NCBI RefSeq assembly: GCF_020532705.1
Contig: NZ_JAJAVD010000001.1
Coordinates: 1,302,001 to 1,366,000, forward strand
Direction of reading: 5' to 3'
DNA: 64,000 nucleotides
From: Methylobacillus caricis
Lineage (GTDB): Bacteria; Pseudomonadota; Gammaproteobacteria; Burkholderiales; Methylophilaceae
Each line of letters opens with the position of its first letter. Within the stretch, counting starts at the first letter, position 1. This document shows positions 1 to 9,214 of this stretch, in pieces. Under the pieces are notes generated by a model. The model was given only the letters and a program-made list of their open reading frames with translations. It was not told the DNA's origin and searched no databases. The translations under genes and the position numbers were made by a program.

Positions 1-968
1 CGAGCCAGCCAATCCGAGGCAAGATCCTGAATAGCGTCACTGATGTTGATGATGGTGAATTTATTGGCGTCTGCCTCCCCCTCCGCCCTGGCTAAGGCTA
101 ATAACTGATTGGCCAAGCGAACAATACGCTTGGTGCTGGCCAACATGCGTTGATACGATTGCTCCCGTTCTTGTGGGCTTTGGTCGCCGGATAATTCCAG
201 CTGCATCTGTAATCCGGCCAGAGGGGTACGCAATTGGTGGGCGGCGTTGGCAAGAAATTGATTCTGCAGTTTGATCGAATGATCCAACCGTCCCAACAGA
301 GAGTTGATGGCAGCAATAATCTCTCGTATTTCCTCTGGGGCTTTCCCCTCGTCCATTGGACTCAAGTCAGTTTCTGAACGCGCATTGATCTGGGCCCTTA
401 TCTGCGCCAAGGGTTGCAGGCCGCGCCCTACCCCGACCCACAATACAACAATGGAAAAAATGGCAAAGACCAGCTCCGGCACAATCATGTGCAACAGGGT
501 TTTCTGCACTAGGCGGTTGCGTTTATAGGTGGTTTCCGCAAGATACAGCACGGCACCCAAGGATTGGCTCCGCAACGCTACCACCCGTATCGGGTCATCA
601 TTGAACTTGGCGTCGTAAAACAAAGGCTTGGCATCAATGGATGGAGCTTGAATCGGCAGGCCGGATTCACCTGCAATGAAATGTCCAGACTCGTCAAAGA
701 TGGCGGCTATGGCAGCATCGTAACTATCCAGCTCACTCTTGAGCAATGAGCGCTCTATCGCTGGATAAGCACCCGGCCATGCACTTCTATCAGCAGGCAG
801 GTTACGCTCCATGTTGTACGCCATCTTGAGCAGATGCTGGTCATAGACTTCTCGTGCGGGTTCCAGCGCCATGAAGTAATCGGTGACAATGCCCACGGCC
901 ACCAGCAGGCTTAGTGCAACCAGCAGCCATCGCAGCAACTTCTGCCTGAGACTATTGGCAGCATTCAT
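1..968 (-). CDS. Sensor histidine kinase, TctE/QseC type (C-terminus cut by window edge)
   Basis: Membrane sensor kinase, partner of the response regulator encoded just upstream. The first 322 codons are visible. They show a short N-terminal membrane segment at about residues 12-28, a periplasmic region of roughly 130 residues, a second membrane segment at about 160-180, a HAMP-like linker, and a dimerisation/phosphoacceptor motif AAHQLRTPLAG whose His is about residue 244. The catalytic ATPase domain lies beyond the left edge. The ATG overlaps the regulator stop codon (ATGA), so the two are translationally coupled. It is the last gene of a five-gene metal-efflux operon, so I infer that it senses a periplasmic metal ion. 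No obvious His/Cys-rich metal site stands out in the sensor region. Confidence 0.9.
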   Translation of the reverse strand, partial: MNAANSLRQKLLRWLLVALSLLVAVGIVTDYFMALEPAREVYDQHLLKMAYNMERNLPADRSAWPGAYPAIERSLLKSELDSYDAAIAAIFDESGHFIAGESGLPIQAPSIDAKPLFYDAKFNDDPIRVVALRSQSLGAVLYLAETTYKRNRLVQKTLLHMIVPELVFAIFSIVVLWVGVGRGLQPLAQIRAQINARSETDLSPMDEGKAPEEIREIIAAINSLLGRLDHSIKLQNQFLANAAHQLRTPLAGLQMQLELSGDQSPQEREQSYQRMLASTKRIVRLANQLLALARAEGEADANKFTIINISDAIQDLASDWLA

Positions 969-1636
969 TCTGCAGGCTCTTCCAGCAGATATCCAAAACC
1001 CCGCACTGTCCGGATATGCACTCCATGACTATCCAGCTTGCTACGCAGACGTGATATGTAGACCTCCACCGCATTGAGTGTAATATCCGTTTTCCAGTCG
1101 CAAAGTGTTTCAACGATTGCCTCTTTGCGCACTACTTTACCCTGGTTGCGTAGCAAGTACACCAGGACATCCCATTCCCGGATTGAAAGCTCAAGGGGCT
1201 CTCCGTCTACATGAGCTCGTTGTGCTCCGAGGTCGATCAGCAACTCGCCGCAGGAAAGTGTGTTGCGCTCACTCAATGCATGGCGCCGCAGCAAGGCACG
1301 GGTGCGGGCATGCAGCTCTGCCAGCACAAAAGGCTTGAGCATGAAGTCGTCAGCTCCCAGGTCCAGACCATAGACACGAAAATCGATATCATCCCTCGCT
1401 GAGATAATCAGCACAGGGATATTACGGTTGTGCTTGCGCAGGCGGCGCAACACCTCAAAACCATCCATGCCCGGCAAACCTATATCCAGCAGTACAAGAT
1501 CATAGCTGCCAGCTTCTATCATGGCATTTGCCCTTGTGCCGGTTTCAGCCAGGTCTACCGCGTAGCCTGCCTTGGATAGCGACTCGCAGGTGCCTTCCGC
1601 AAGGATGGCATCATCTTCCACCACCAGTATGCGCAT
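965..1636 (-). CDS. OmpR-family response regulator of the metal-efflux operon
   Basis: DNA-binding response regulator of 223 residues, normal for the OmpR/QseB/TctD group. The receiver domain (about 1-115) has the acidic pair EDD at 7-9, the phosphoacceptor Asp at about 51 in LLDIGLPGMDG, and the conserved Lys at about 101 in MLKPF. The C-terminal winged helix (about 125-220) ends with the typical SRLRSKL and VRGFGYLL segments. It begins 9 bp after czcA and overlaps the sensor kinase by 4 bp, so regulator and kinase are co-transcribed with the pump they probably control. CzcR, CusR or CopR are possible specific names; sequence alone does not decide the metal. Confidence 0.92.
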   Translation of the reverse strand: MRILVVEDDAILAEGTCESLSKAGYAVDLAETGTRANAMIEAGSYDLVLLDIGLPGMDGFEVLRRLRKHNRNIPVLIISARDDIDFRVYGLDLGADDFMLKPFVLAELHARTRALLRRHALSERNTLSCGELLIDLGAQRAHVDGEPLELSIREWDVLVYLLRNQGKVVRKEAIVETLCDWKTDITLNAVEVYISRLRSKLDSHGVHIRTVRGFGYLLEEPAE

Positions 1637-1645
1637 AAACCTCTC

Positions 1646-4600
1646 TTAATAAGCACTCTCGGTGCGGGAACTGTTGGGGTAGTGACGGTAAATCCAGCCA
1701 AATACTACCGGCAATACCAGCAGGGTGAGTATGGTAGTAGTGACCATTCCCCCTACAATCACCAATGCCAGGGGCCGCTGTGCCTGGGAGCCAATGGCCT
1801 GTGACAACGCGGCTGGCAGCAGCCCCAGCCCTGCCAGCATGGCCGTCATCAGCACCGGGCGCAAGCGCATGGAAGCCCCTTCAAGAATGGCCTGCTGCAG
1901 CCCATGCTCTCCCTGATTATACAAACTCTTGATATAAGAGATAAGAATGACGCCATCCTGTATAGCAATGCCAAACAGGGAAAGAAAACCAATACCGGCT
2001 GAAATCGATAGTTCCTCTCCTGCCAGGTAAAGCGCGGCAATGCCTCCTATGGTGGCAAAAGGTACATTAAGGAGTACCAGCGCCGCATCCTTGGCACTGC
2101 CAAATGCAGAATACAGCATGATGAAGATGGCCAGCAGGGTTAAGGGCACAATCACTGCCAGCTTCTTGTGCGCCTCCTGCATCTGGTTAAACTGTCCGTC
2201 CCATTGGGTTTTGTAGCCACGCGGCAAGTCTACCTGCTCGCTCACCAGCTTCTGCGCTTCTGCCGCAGCGCTGCCAAGATCACGATCCCTCACCCCAAAT
2301 CTGATAGCAATGTAGCGGCGCCCAGATTCACGATAAATAAAGAACGGTCCGTCACTCAGTTCCACTGTCGCTACCATGGACAGCGGGATACGCTGGCCAT
2401 CAGGAGTATCAACCAGCAATCGCTGAATCAAGTCCAGCCTGTTGCGTTGTGCTTCGGGGAAACGCAATGCCAGATCAAATGAACGCTCGCCTTCCAGCAC
2501 CTTGCCCAGCGGGTTGCCGCCAATGGCATTGATCACCAGGTTTTGTATATCTGCCACATTCAACCCGAAGCGCGCGCTGGCTTCACGGTTGACGCGTATA
2601 TTCATCGTTGGCTGCCCCAGCTCGCGAAATATGCCAACATCAGTCATGCCATGAATGCCACGGAGTATAGATTGCACCTGCAATGCCTTTTCATGCAGCA
2701 CTTCAAGATCGTCACCAAAAATCTTCACCGAATTTTCACCCTTGACACCAGATAATGCTTCGGCAACGTTGTCCTGTATGTATTGCGAGAAATTGTACTC
2801 AATACCGGGAATTGCCTGCAAATAGCGTTCTACTCGCTTGACCAGGTCATCTCGTGTCACGCCTGCAGCCCACTCTCCAGGTTTTTTCAGGTAAACACCG
2901 AACTCCACATTGAAGACACCGGTGGCATCAGTGCCATCATCCGGCCTGCCGATCTGCCCCACCACGGTTTTTACTTCAGGTTGCTTCAGCAGATAACCAC
3001 GTACGCGGGAAGCAAAGTCAGAGGAGTAATGCAAATCCACCGTGTTAGGCAGCGTGATGCGCACCCAAAGGTTGTTTTCCTCCAGTGTGGGTAAAAAGCT
3101 TGTTCCCAAACGGCTGGCACCCAATATGGCAATGCCGAAGGCAACTAATGCAGCTACCGCCACCATGCCAGGCCTGCGCAGCAAAACCGCCAGCAGCGGA
3201 CGATACACTTTGATCAAAGCGCCGATCATGCCAGGCCTGTGTTCTATCCTGTCCGGCTTGAACAGGAAAGAGGCTGCGGATGGGATGAAGGTCAGGCTAA
3301 GGATCATGGAGGCCAGGAGCGCCAAGCCCATGGTGTATGCCATCGGGTGAAAAATTTTCCCTTCCACCCCGCCCATGATGAAGAGTGGCGCATACGCCAT
3401 GATGATGATCATGGTGGAAAAGATCATGGGTCGCTGCACCTCGGCCGCGGCTGCCACAATGGTCTGGCGCAAATTGCTGCTGCCGTTTTCCATACGCCGC
3501 ATGATATTCTCAATCACAATCACCGCTGCATCCACAATCAGGCCAAAATCTATCGCACCCAGGGAGATCAAATTGGCAGGAATCGCCAGCACCATGCCTG
3601 CAAACGAAACACTCAGCGCTAATGGGATGACGATTGCCACCGCAATCGCGGCACGCAGACTGCCCAGAAAAATGAACAGTACCACCAACACCAGCGCCAT
3701 GCCGAACAATAGCGTGTGATGTACAGTGCCCATGGTCAGGTCCAGCAACTCCTGCCTGTCGTAAAAAGGCTCCAGGTGTATGCCCTGTGGCAATAAGCCA
3801 CTGCTGTTGATTTGGTCAACTTTGCGGTGCGCCCGCTCCAGCATTTCCGAGGCATTGCCGCCACGGCGCATGAGCACAATGCCTTCTACCGCATCCGGAT
3901 TGTCGTTGTATTGCACCACGCCCAAGCGCGGCGCATAGCCAAATTCCACCGTGGCTACATCCCCCACCCGCACCGGAATACCGCGCTTGGATACGATCAC
4001 GATGTTACGCACGTCATCCAGGGTTTTCACCAGGCCGATGCCACGCACTACATATTGCTGTTCCCCCGACCTAAGATTGCCGCCCCCCGCATTGGCGTTG
4101 GCATTGCCAAGCGCCTCCAAAAGTTGGTTGAGCGAAATATTGTAAGCCTGCAGTTTTCTAATATCCGGCAACACTTGGTACTGCTTGGTGGGCCCGCCAA
4201 ACCCATTGATGTCGGCGATGCCAGGTACGGTCTTGAGCTGCCGATAAATTTCCCAGTCCTGATAAGACTTAAGCAGCATGACATCATCGCCACTCTCTGA
4301 GGCCACACGATAACGCAGCACTTCCCCCAGTGCGTCGGCATCCGGGCTCAGATCACTCTGAACGCCCTCTGGCAATTCGGCGGTGTCCAGTTGCAGCTGC
4401 ACATTCTGGCGGGCAGTGAAAGAGTCTGTACCATCCTCGAACTGCAGGGTGACCACCGAGAGGCCAAACAAGGAGACAGAACGGAAGGTCTTGAGATGTG
4501 GCAAGTTGGCCAGCGACGTTTCCACCGGCACCGTAATCTGGCGTTCTATTTCATTGGTGCCTCGCCCCGGCCACTGCGTGATCACCTGGACATTGAGCGG

Positions 4601-4738
4601 CGATATATTGGGATAAGGTTCGATCGGCAGTTTGTTAAAGCTGATATAACCCAACACCAACAAACCCAGACACAAGCCCATGATCAACAATCGCCTGCGC
4701 AACACGCCCGCGATAAAAGCGCCGCTCGCCTGCATCAA
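1646..4738 (-). CDS. czcA: CzcA-type heavy-metal efflux RND permease
   Basis: Inner-membrane proton/metal antiporter of the HME-RND family (1030 residues, family norm about 1030-1060). It forms the core of a tripartite pump with the CzcB and CzcC homologues upstream. The N-terminal membrane helix is followed by a large periplasmic loop, and the pattern repeats in the second half. The transmembrane charge-relay motif DFGLIVDAAVIVIEN near residue 400 keeps the Asp, Asp and Glu of the divalent-cation pumps (Zn, Co, Cd, Ni class). The monovalent Cu/Ag pumps carry a different, Met-containing version. Substrate is therefore inferred to be a divalent metal. The start overlaps the czcB stop by 4 bp. 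Confidence 0.92.
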   Translation of the reverse strand: MMQASGAFIAGVLRRRLLIMGLCLGLLVLGYISFNKLPIEPYPNISPLNVQVITQWPGRGTNEIERQITVPVETSLANLPHLKTFRSVSLFGLSVVTLQFEDGTDSFTARQNVQLQLDTAELPEGVQSDLSPDADALGEVLRYRVASESGDDVMLLKSYQDWEIYRQLKTVPGIADINGFGGPTKQYQVLPDIRKLQAYNISLNQLLEALGNANANAGGGNLRSGEQQYVVRGIGLVKTLDDVRNIVIVSKRGIPVRVGDVATVEFGYAPRLGVVQYNDNPDAVEGIVLMRRGGNASEMLERAHRKVDQINSSGLLPQGIHLEPFYDRQELLDLTMGTVHHTLLFGMALVLVVLFIFLGSLRAAIAVAIVIPLALSVSFAGMVLAIPANLISLGAIDFGLIVDAAVIVIENIMRRMENGSSNLRQTIVAAAAEVQRPMIFSTMIIIMAYAPLFIMGGVEGKIFHPMAYTMGLALLASMILSLTFIPSAASFLFKPDRIEHRPGMIGALIKVYRPLLAVLLRRPGMVAVAALVAFGIAILGASRLGTSFLPTLEENNLWVRITLPNTVDLHYSSDFASRVRGYLLKQPEVKTVVGQIGRPDDGTDATGVFNVEFGVYLKKPGEWAAGVTRDDLVKRVERYLQAIPGIEYNFSQYIQDNVAEALSGVKGENSVKIFGDDLEVLHEKALQVQSILRGIHGMTDVGIFRELGQPTMNIRVNREASARFGLNVADIQNLVINAIGGNPLGKVLEGERSFDLALRFPEAQRNRLDLIQRLLVDTPDGQRIPLSMVATVELSDGPFFIYRESGRRYIAIRFGVRDRDLGSAAAEAQKLVSEQVDLPRGYKTQWDGQFNQMQEAHKKLAVIVPLTLLAIFIMLYSAFGSAKDAALVLLNVPFATIGGIAALYLAGEELSISAGIGFLSLFGIAIQDGVILISYIKSLYNQGEHGLQQAILEGASMRLRPVLMTAMLAGLGLLPAALSQAIGSQAQRPLALVIVGGMVTTTILTLLVLPVVFGWIYRHYPNSSRTESAY

Positions 4739-5847
4739 GCCGCCCCTGACAATTTCTGGTTGAGCAAGGTTGCCCCTCTTACCACCACCTTCTCCCGGGC
4801 AGCCAATCCCTGCACGATCGCCACAAGCCCATCCTGATAAGGCATGGTAGTCACCTGCCGTTTGCGGAAATTGCCATCAGTCATTTCCACGATGATGTAA
4901 TCCAGCTGCAAAGACCGGATAATGGCATCCGCCGGCACAAGCAAAGCCTGGTGTTTGCCCACATTCAGGCTAGCTGTGGCAAACATGTCCGGGCGCAACT
5001 GCCCATCATTGACAACAAGGCAACGCACTCGCAACGTATTGGTTTCGCTATCAAGGCTAGGAGAGATAAGTTCTACACGGGCCCGATAGACTTTACCCGG
5101 CAATGCCTGCAAACTGAGTTGCATCGCCTGTCCCAACTTGATCCGCGCGTAGTCCTGCTCATAAACATTGCCGTAAAACCACAGTGTTGAAACATCGGCA
5201 ATCGACATGAAGCTGTCACCCAGGTTGATGAATGCCCCAGGGTCCATATTGCGAACTGTGACCACGCCACCAATTGGCGCGCGTAACAACAGATGCTCAT
5301 TGATTTTTCCAGTCTGCTCCAGCTGACGTATATCCTGTTCGGAAGCACCCATGACCCTCATTCGTTCACGAGACGACTGGAGAGTGGATTCCGCATCTTC
5401 CGCCAATCCCTGGGTAACCTGGCTGCCCTGCAAGGTGCGCCAGGTATTACGTGCCAACAGTAGCTCATTCTGCGCAGAGATATATTCCGGACTGTAGAGA
5501 GCAGCTACCGGCTGCCCGGGTTTCACAGTCACTCCTTCAAATACCAGGATGCGGTCCAGCCGGCCAGCAATCCGCGCAGACACCAGATGGATATTCTCCG
5601 CATTGAATGCCAGTCTACCCATGATGGGAATCTGGTCACTGATCTCACGAGACTCAGGCAATGCGCTTTCAAAAAAATCAGGATCTACCCTGTCTGTCCT
5701 TGGCTGTGACTCTTGTGACACAGGATCCGGCTGATTGCTGATCTCGGGTGGATGTGCCTGATCCTGACGCCAGCTGATAGGCGCAAGCATAGCCCCTGCC
5801 GCTGCCCCCAATACAAATATAATGAACAACATCAAAGCCTTGTGCAT
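4735..5847 (-). CDS. czcB: Metal-efflux periplasmic adaptor (CzcB/CusB family)
   Basis: Membrane-fusion protein of 370 residues linking the RND permease to the outer-membrane channel. An N-terminal membrane anchor (about 4-22) is followed by a spacer rich in Pro, Gln and Asp. Then come the barrel-sandwich (lipoyl-like) halves around 75-110 and 180-215, an alpha-hairpin between them (NELLLARNTWRTLQG and following), and a beta-barrel. The C-terminal membrane-proximal domain includes LLVPADAIIRS. I see no His-rich N-terminal metal-binding extension such as is found in some CzcB proteins. The gene starts 5 bp after czcC and overlaps czcA by 4 bp, indicating coupled translation. Confidence 0.88.
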   Translation of the reverse strand: MHKALMLFIIFVLGAAAGAMLAPISWRQDQAHPPEISNQPDPVSQESQPRTDRVDPDFFESALPESREISDQIPIMGRLAFNAENIHLVSARIAGRLDRILVFEGVTVKPGQPVAALYSPEYISAQNELLLARNTWRTLQGSQVTQGLAEDAESTLQSSRERMRVMGASEQDIRQLEQTGKINEHLLLRAPIGGVVTVRNMDPGAFINLGDSFMSIADVSTLWFYGNVYEQDYARIKLGQAMQLSLQALPGKVYRARVELISPSLDSETNTLRVRCLVVNDGQLRPDMFATASLNVGKHQALLVPADAIIRSLQLDYIIVEMTDGNFRKRQVTTMPYQDGLVAIVQGLAAREKVVVRGATLLNQKLSGAA

Positions 5848-5852
5848 AGTTA

Positions 5853-7127
5853 TTACTCCATTCCGCTTCCTACGGATGCATCCAGCGCGGCTATTGCCTG
5901 TGCCAGCCCTCCTTCTATGTGAGCAGCAGCAAGCTCGGTGTCCCGTAAATTCTGCTGAGCCAGCAACAAGCCATTGAAATCACCAGCGTTATTGGCATAA
6001 CTATTCAGCGCCAATCGGTAAGCGGCCCTGGCCTCTGGCAGGCGTCGTTGCTCCAGCAAGTTCTTTTCACTAATGACCTGCTGCACTTGGCTGTAAGCAT
6101 TGGCCACCTCCAGTTGTACTTGGCGCCATGTCACCTCGGCACCAGCCTGGGCAGAAATCAAGCCGGCATTGGCTACATTGACCCCAGCCTTTTCACTCTG
6201 GAAAAACCAGGTAGGCAGAACCAGATCCACCTCTAGGCCATATTCACTGCCTGCCATACCATAAGGAGGATGGTCGCTAATCTTGGTAAGGATGAGCTGC
6301 ATATCGGGGTAATAGGCTTTTTTGGCCAGTGCCACATTTTTCTGGGCGGCTTCCAGCTGGAAAGCGCTGTCGCGCAATGCAGGATGCCTGACTTGAGCTT
6401 CGGTCATCAATTCAGCCAAGGGCTTCAGCATGAATTCGCTTATTTCTTGTTGCTGCACCGTTAGTGGCTGGATAGGATCTCGACCTATGAGGTTATTAAT
6501 GCTTTGCTGCGCCACTGCAATCTGGCGGCGAGTCTGGAAGATGTCATTTTCGGCGCTCCCCTGCGCTACCTGGGCATTCATGTAGTCAACAAAGGCCGCC
6601 GCATTATTGGCATAACGCACCTTGGCTACCTGTTTGACCTGGCCAAGGCGCTCTATAGTGTCCTGGTTGATCTGTTCTTGTTTTTGCAGGGCCAGCAATT
6701 GATAGTACTGATTTTTCAGTTGTGCCAGCAATTGAACATGGAGCCCATCTATCTGTGCTCCGGCGCTATCGGCCTGAGATTGCAGGATATCGGCCGCTAG
6801 CTGCTTTTTGCCGGGGAAAGACATGGTTTGGGTAAGCCGGTAGCTCATTCCCTGGGAACGATTAAGATTGCCATGAGGAATCGGCGTTTGCTCCATGCCC
6901 ACCATCGGCCTATCCCACGCAAGCACCTGCGGAATTTGCGCCTCAATTTGCAACCGTCCCTGTTCGGCCTGCATGAACTGCGGATTCCGAGCCCGCAGTT
7001 CCTGAGCCAGTTGCTGCAAGCTCATAACCGAAGCATCCTCAGCCGATGCCTTGCAAGGTACCAAGGCCAGCAATGACAATAAAAATAATTGCCTTGTTAA
7101 AGCCAGGAAAAATCTTTTCTCACTCAT
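5853..7127 (-). CDS. czcC: Metal-efflux outer-membrane channel (CzcC/TolC family)
   Basis: Outer-membrane efflux protein of 424 residues and first gene of the efflux operon. A cleavable signal peptide (about 1-29, ending CKASAED) is followed by two internally repeated helical and beta segments characteristic of TolC-like channels (for example AQVRHPALRDSAFQLEAA in the second half). The signal sequence has a Cys but no convincing lipobox. It is followed at 5 bp by the adaptor gene. The promoter must lie in the interval 7128-7319, which also contains the promoter of the divergent lipoprotein gene. Confidence 0.88.
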   Translation of the reverse strand: MSEKRFFLALTRQLFLLSLLALVPCKASAEDASVMSLQQLAQELRARNPQFMQAEQGRLQIEAQIPQVLAWDRPMVGMEQTPIPHGNLNRSQGMSYRLTQTMSFPGKKQLAADILQSQADSAGAQIDGLHVQLLAQLKNQYYQLLALQKQEQINQDTIERLGQVKQVAKVRYANNAAAFVDYMNAQVAQGSAENDIFQTRRQIAVAQQSINNLIGRDPIQPLTVQQQEISEFMLKPLAELMTEAQVRHPALRDSAFQLEAAQKNVALAKKAYYPDMQLILTKISDHPPYGMAGSEYGLEVDLVLPTWFFQSEKAGVNVANAGLISAQAGAEVTWRQVQLEVANAYSQVQQVISEKNLLEQRRLPEARAAYRLALNSYANNAGDFNGLLLAQQNLRDTELAAAHIEGGLAQAIAALDASVGSGME

Positions 7128-7319
7128 GGCTGCATAATATTGACCGGACCATACGCCAACCTTAACTCTAGCTGACAGAAAGCTGACTATTGAGTATGGA
7201 AGTCGAGTGATGAGATTAGTTGATAGGTTGAGTGGGTATAGTAAATGAGCATTAATCCATTAAACTTCGCCCTTGATGCATATGCATCAATTCATCTCAT
7301 TACTCAGGGTTATATAACA

Positions 7320-7844
7320 ATGAAAAAGAACATTATTCCTCTATTGATATTGGCTGCACTCACTGGCTGCGCATCACCAGCAACAAAGGAAGCCATGCTG
7401 ATTAATTCAGAGACTATTCAAACCGTGAACCCTGTACAAAAAGGTAAATTTACCGTTGCTGCAGTGACTGGAGGAAAGGCTACCAATCCGATGTGGACTT
7501 CCCAAGTCAGTCAGGAAAATTTTGAAGGGGCATTGAAGGAATCACTCATATTGGCAGGCCTGACCGCAACGGATGCCAATGGTACCCAATATAAAATCGA
7601 TGCAAACCTGGTCTCTTTGGAGCAGCCCCTAATCGGCCTGACATTTGATGTCGTTTCTAATGTCAACTATCGCGTATATAAGGATGGTTTTGAAAAGGTC
7701 TTGCCCATCAAGGCAACCGGGACAGCTACCTTCTCAGATGCGGCAGTGGCTATTGCCCGCCTAAGGATTGCAAACGAAAAATCTATCCAAAATAATATTG
7801 CAGAGTTCATCAAACAACTTGGCAAAGTGGCAGAAATTCAATAA
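7320..7844 (+). CDS. Putative lipoprotein of unknown function
   Basis: Predicted 174-residue lipoprotein. I chose the ATG at 7320, not an in-frame start 75 bp upstream, because the protein then begins with a typical signal sequence, MKKNIIPLLILAALTGC, ending in a lipobox (LTGC) with the lipidated Cys at residue 17. The mature part contains a compact region resembling small periplasmic alpha/beta domains (KGKFTVAAVTGGK, then NPMWTSQVSQENFEGALKES), and about half of it is predicted beta strand. I do not recognise a named family. It is divergent from the metal-efflux operon, which may or may not be meaningful. Confidence 0.8.
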   Translation: MKKNIIPLLILAALTGCASPATKEAMLINSETIQTVNPVQKGKFTVAAVTGGKATNPMWTSQVSQENFEGALKESLILAGLTATDANGTQYKIDANLVSLEQPLIGLTFDVVSNVNYRVYKDGFEKVLPIKATGTATFSDAAVAIARLRIANEKSIQNNIAEFIKQLGKVAEIQ

Positions 7845-7851
7845 CAAAACC

Positions 7852-7875
7852 GTGGCCCGTCAAACCGGGCCACTT
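7852..7875 (+). terminator. Stem-loop after the lipoprotein gene
   Basis: An 8-bp perfect GC-rich inverted repeat (GTGGCCCG / CGGGCCAC) with a 6-nt loop lies 7 bp after the stop codon. Only a short pyrimidine stretch follows, so it may be a weak intrinsic terminator or an mRNA-stabilising hairpin. Confidence 0.5.
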
Positions 7876-8021
7876 CAAGAAAACTGCACAACGTCCTGCA
7901 TCATTCTTTTTACAATGTCATGTGCTTTCATTTGAAGTTGTAACATTCCCATAACAAATGTTGAATATCCTATACATACATTTAAAATAATCTTTGCGCG
8001 ATTTAGGCCAATCCCTCACTC

Positions 8022-8465
8022 ATGATTCTCTTTCTTAGTTTTGACGGTGTACTGCATCCCACAGACCAACCCAATAAAAGTTTCAGCAAATTGCCGTTGC
8101 TGGAAAATTGGTTACGGATGCATCAGGAAATACGAATTGTTGTCAGTAGTAAATGGCGCAAAAATATGCCTTTTGAAGATATTTGCCATATATTTTCCGA
8201 CGATATCAAATCGCGTATCATCGGCACGACTCCAGATTTGCAAGAGGACATGCAAGAAGAATACTGGCGGTTATCGGAAATTTTCGACTGGCTTAAATGT
8301 TGCGGAGACCATCAATCATGGATAGTACTGGACGATGCGGGTTTCCCGGAATCATTTAACCGCATGGTACGTTGTAATCCGGATACTGGGCTGACTGAGG
8401 ACAATATCCACGCCCTGACCAAGCTGAAATCGAGCCTCAGCCCACAACAGGCGTCAATGAATTGA
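8022..8465 (+). CDS. HAD-like protein (HAD_SAK_2 type) with altered nucleophile motif
   Basis: Small 147-residue protein matching the HAD-like domain seen in 'Swiss army knife' RNA-repair proteins and many stand-alone bacterial homologues. The first motif reads LFLSFDGVLHP. The family normally has DxDGVLH, where the first Asp is the phospho-nucleophile; here that position (residue 6) is Ser while the second Asp is kept. Later segments fit the family: VVSSKWRKNM (Ser/Thr-Lys motif II/III region) and SWIVLDDAGFP (acidic motif). The protein may be a catalytically weakened or non-phosphatase member. It stands alone, with an AT-rich upstream region. Confidence 0.72.
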   Translation: MILFLSFDGVLHPTDQPNKSFSKLPLLENWLRMHQEIRIVVSSKWRKNMPFEDICHIFSDDIKSRIIGTTPDLQEDMQEEYWRLSEIFDWLKCCGDHQSWIVLDDAGFPESFNRMVRCNPDTGLTEDNIHALTKLKSSLSPQQASMN

Positions 8466-8488
8466 TGTTCGAACCATATTAATCAGCT

Positions 8489-9196
8489 TTATCGCTTCGC
8501 TTCAATAAACTCGGACAAGCGCACACGCTGTTGCCCAGTCCCGTCAAAATTTCCAGGTGCAAGCCAGCGTTGGTAGGCATCCCGCAATCCTGGCCATTCT
8601 CGATCAAGAATGGAAAACCAGGCAGTATCACGGCTGCGTCCCTTATAGACCACGGCCTGGCGGAACACCCCTTCAAAACTGAACCCCAGCCTACGGGCCG
8701 CAGCGCGGGATGGTACATTCAAGTTGTCGCACTTCCATTCATAACGCCTGTAGCCAAGATCGTCAAACACGTGCTGCATCAGCAGAAATTGTGCCTCAGT
8801 TGCCATTCTTGATTTTTGCAGGAGCGGCGAGTAAACCACGAATCCAACCTCCACCACCCCATTGCGCGGATCTATTCGCATCAGGGACAAGGTTCCTACC
8901 GCACGCCCAGTTTGGATATCTATCACAGCATAGTGCAATGGGTCATGCGAGGATTCCAATTCCAGAACATATTGTTCAAAACTGTTGAAGTCGTCAAACG
9001 GGCCAACTGCGATATAAGTCCAATCCCGGTGGTCAGGTGCCAATTGATAAGCAGCAAACAAGCTTTCTGCATGTTTTTTTTCCACAGGCTCAAGCCGGCA
9101 ATACTGCCCAACAAGTTGATGATGAGGGGGCAATGGCCGTATCTGCCAATCAGGCAAGCCTGGGCCAATTGGTTGGCCATATTGATTAAGCGTCAT
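8489..9196 (-). CDS. GNAT-family N-acetyltransferase (RimJ/RimL-like)
   Basis: Acetyltransferase of 235 residues related to the RimJ/RimL type that acetylate protein N-termini or small amines using acetyl-CoA. Conserved features: the substrate-side strand RLEPVEKKHAESLFAAY (about 33-50), the central strand TGRAVGTLSLMRIDPRNGVVEVGFVVY, the acetyl-CoA-binding helix LLQKSRMATEAQFLLM in place of the usual Q/RxxGxG/A, and the terminal NVPSRAAARRLGFSFEGVFRQ typical of the family. The natural substrate cannot be told from sequence. It reads in the same direction as the amidotransferase gene 18 bp upstream, probably as one transcript. Confidence 0.85.
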   Translation of the reverse strand: MTLNQYGQPIGPGLPDWQIRPLPPHHQLVGQYCRLEPVEKKHAESLFAAYQLAPDHRDWTYIAVGPFDDFNSFEQYVLELESSHDPLHYAVIDIQTGRAVGTLSLMRIDPRNGVVEVGFVVYSPLLQKSRMATEAQFLLMQHVFDDLGYRRYEWKCDNLNVPSRAAARRLGFSFEGVFRQAVVYKGRSRDTAWFSILDREWPGLRDAYQRWLAPGNFDGTGQQRVRLSEFIEAKR

Positions 9197-9214
9197 GTTT
9201 CACCTGAAGGGGTT

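Noticed and set aside
8022-8465. Phosphatase activity assigned to the HAD-like protein
   Set aside because: The nucleophile Asp is replaced by Ser, so I do not assign a catalytic activity.
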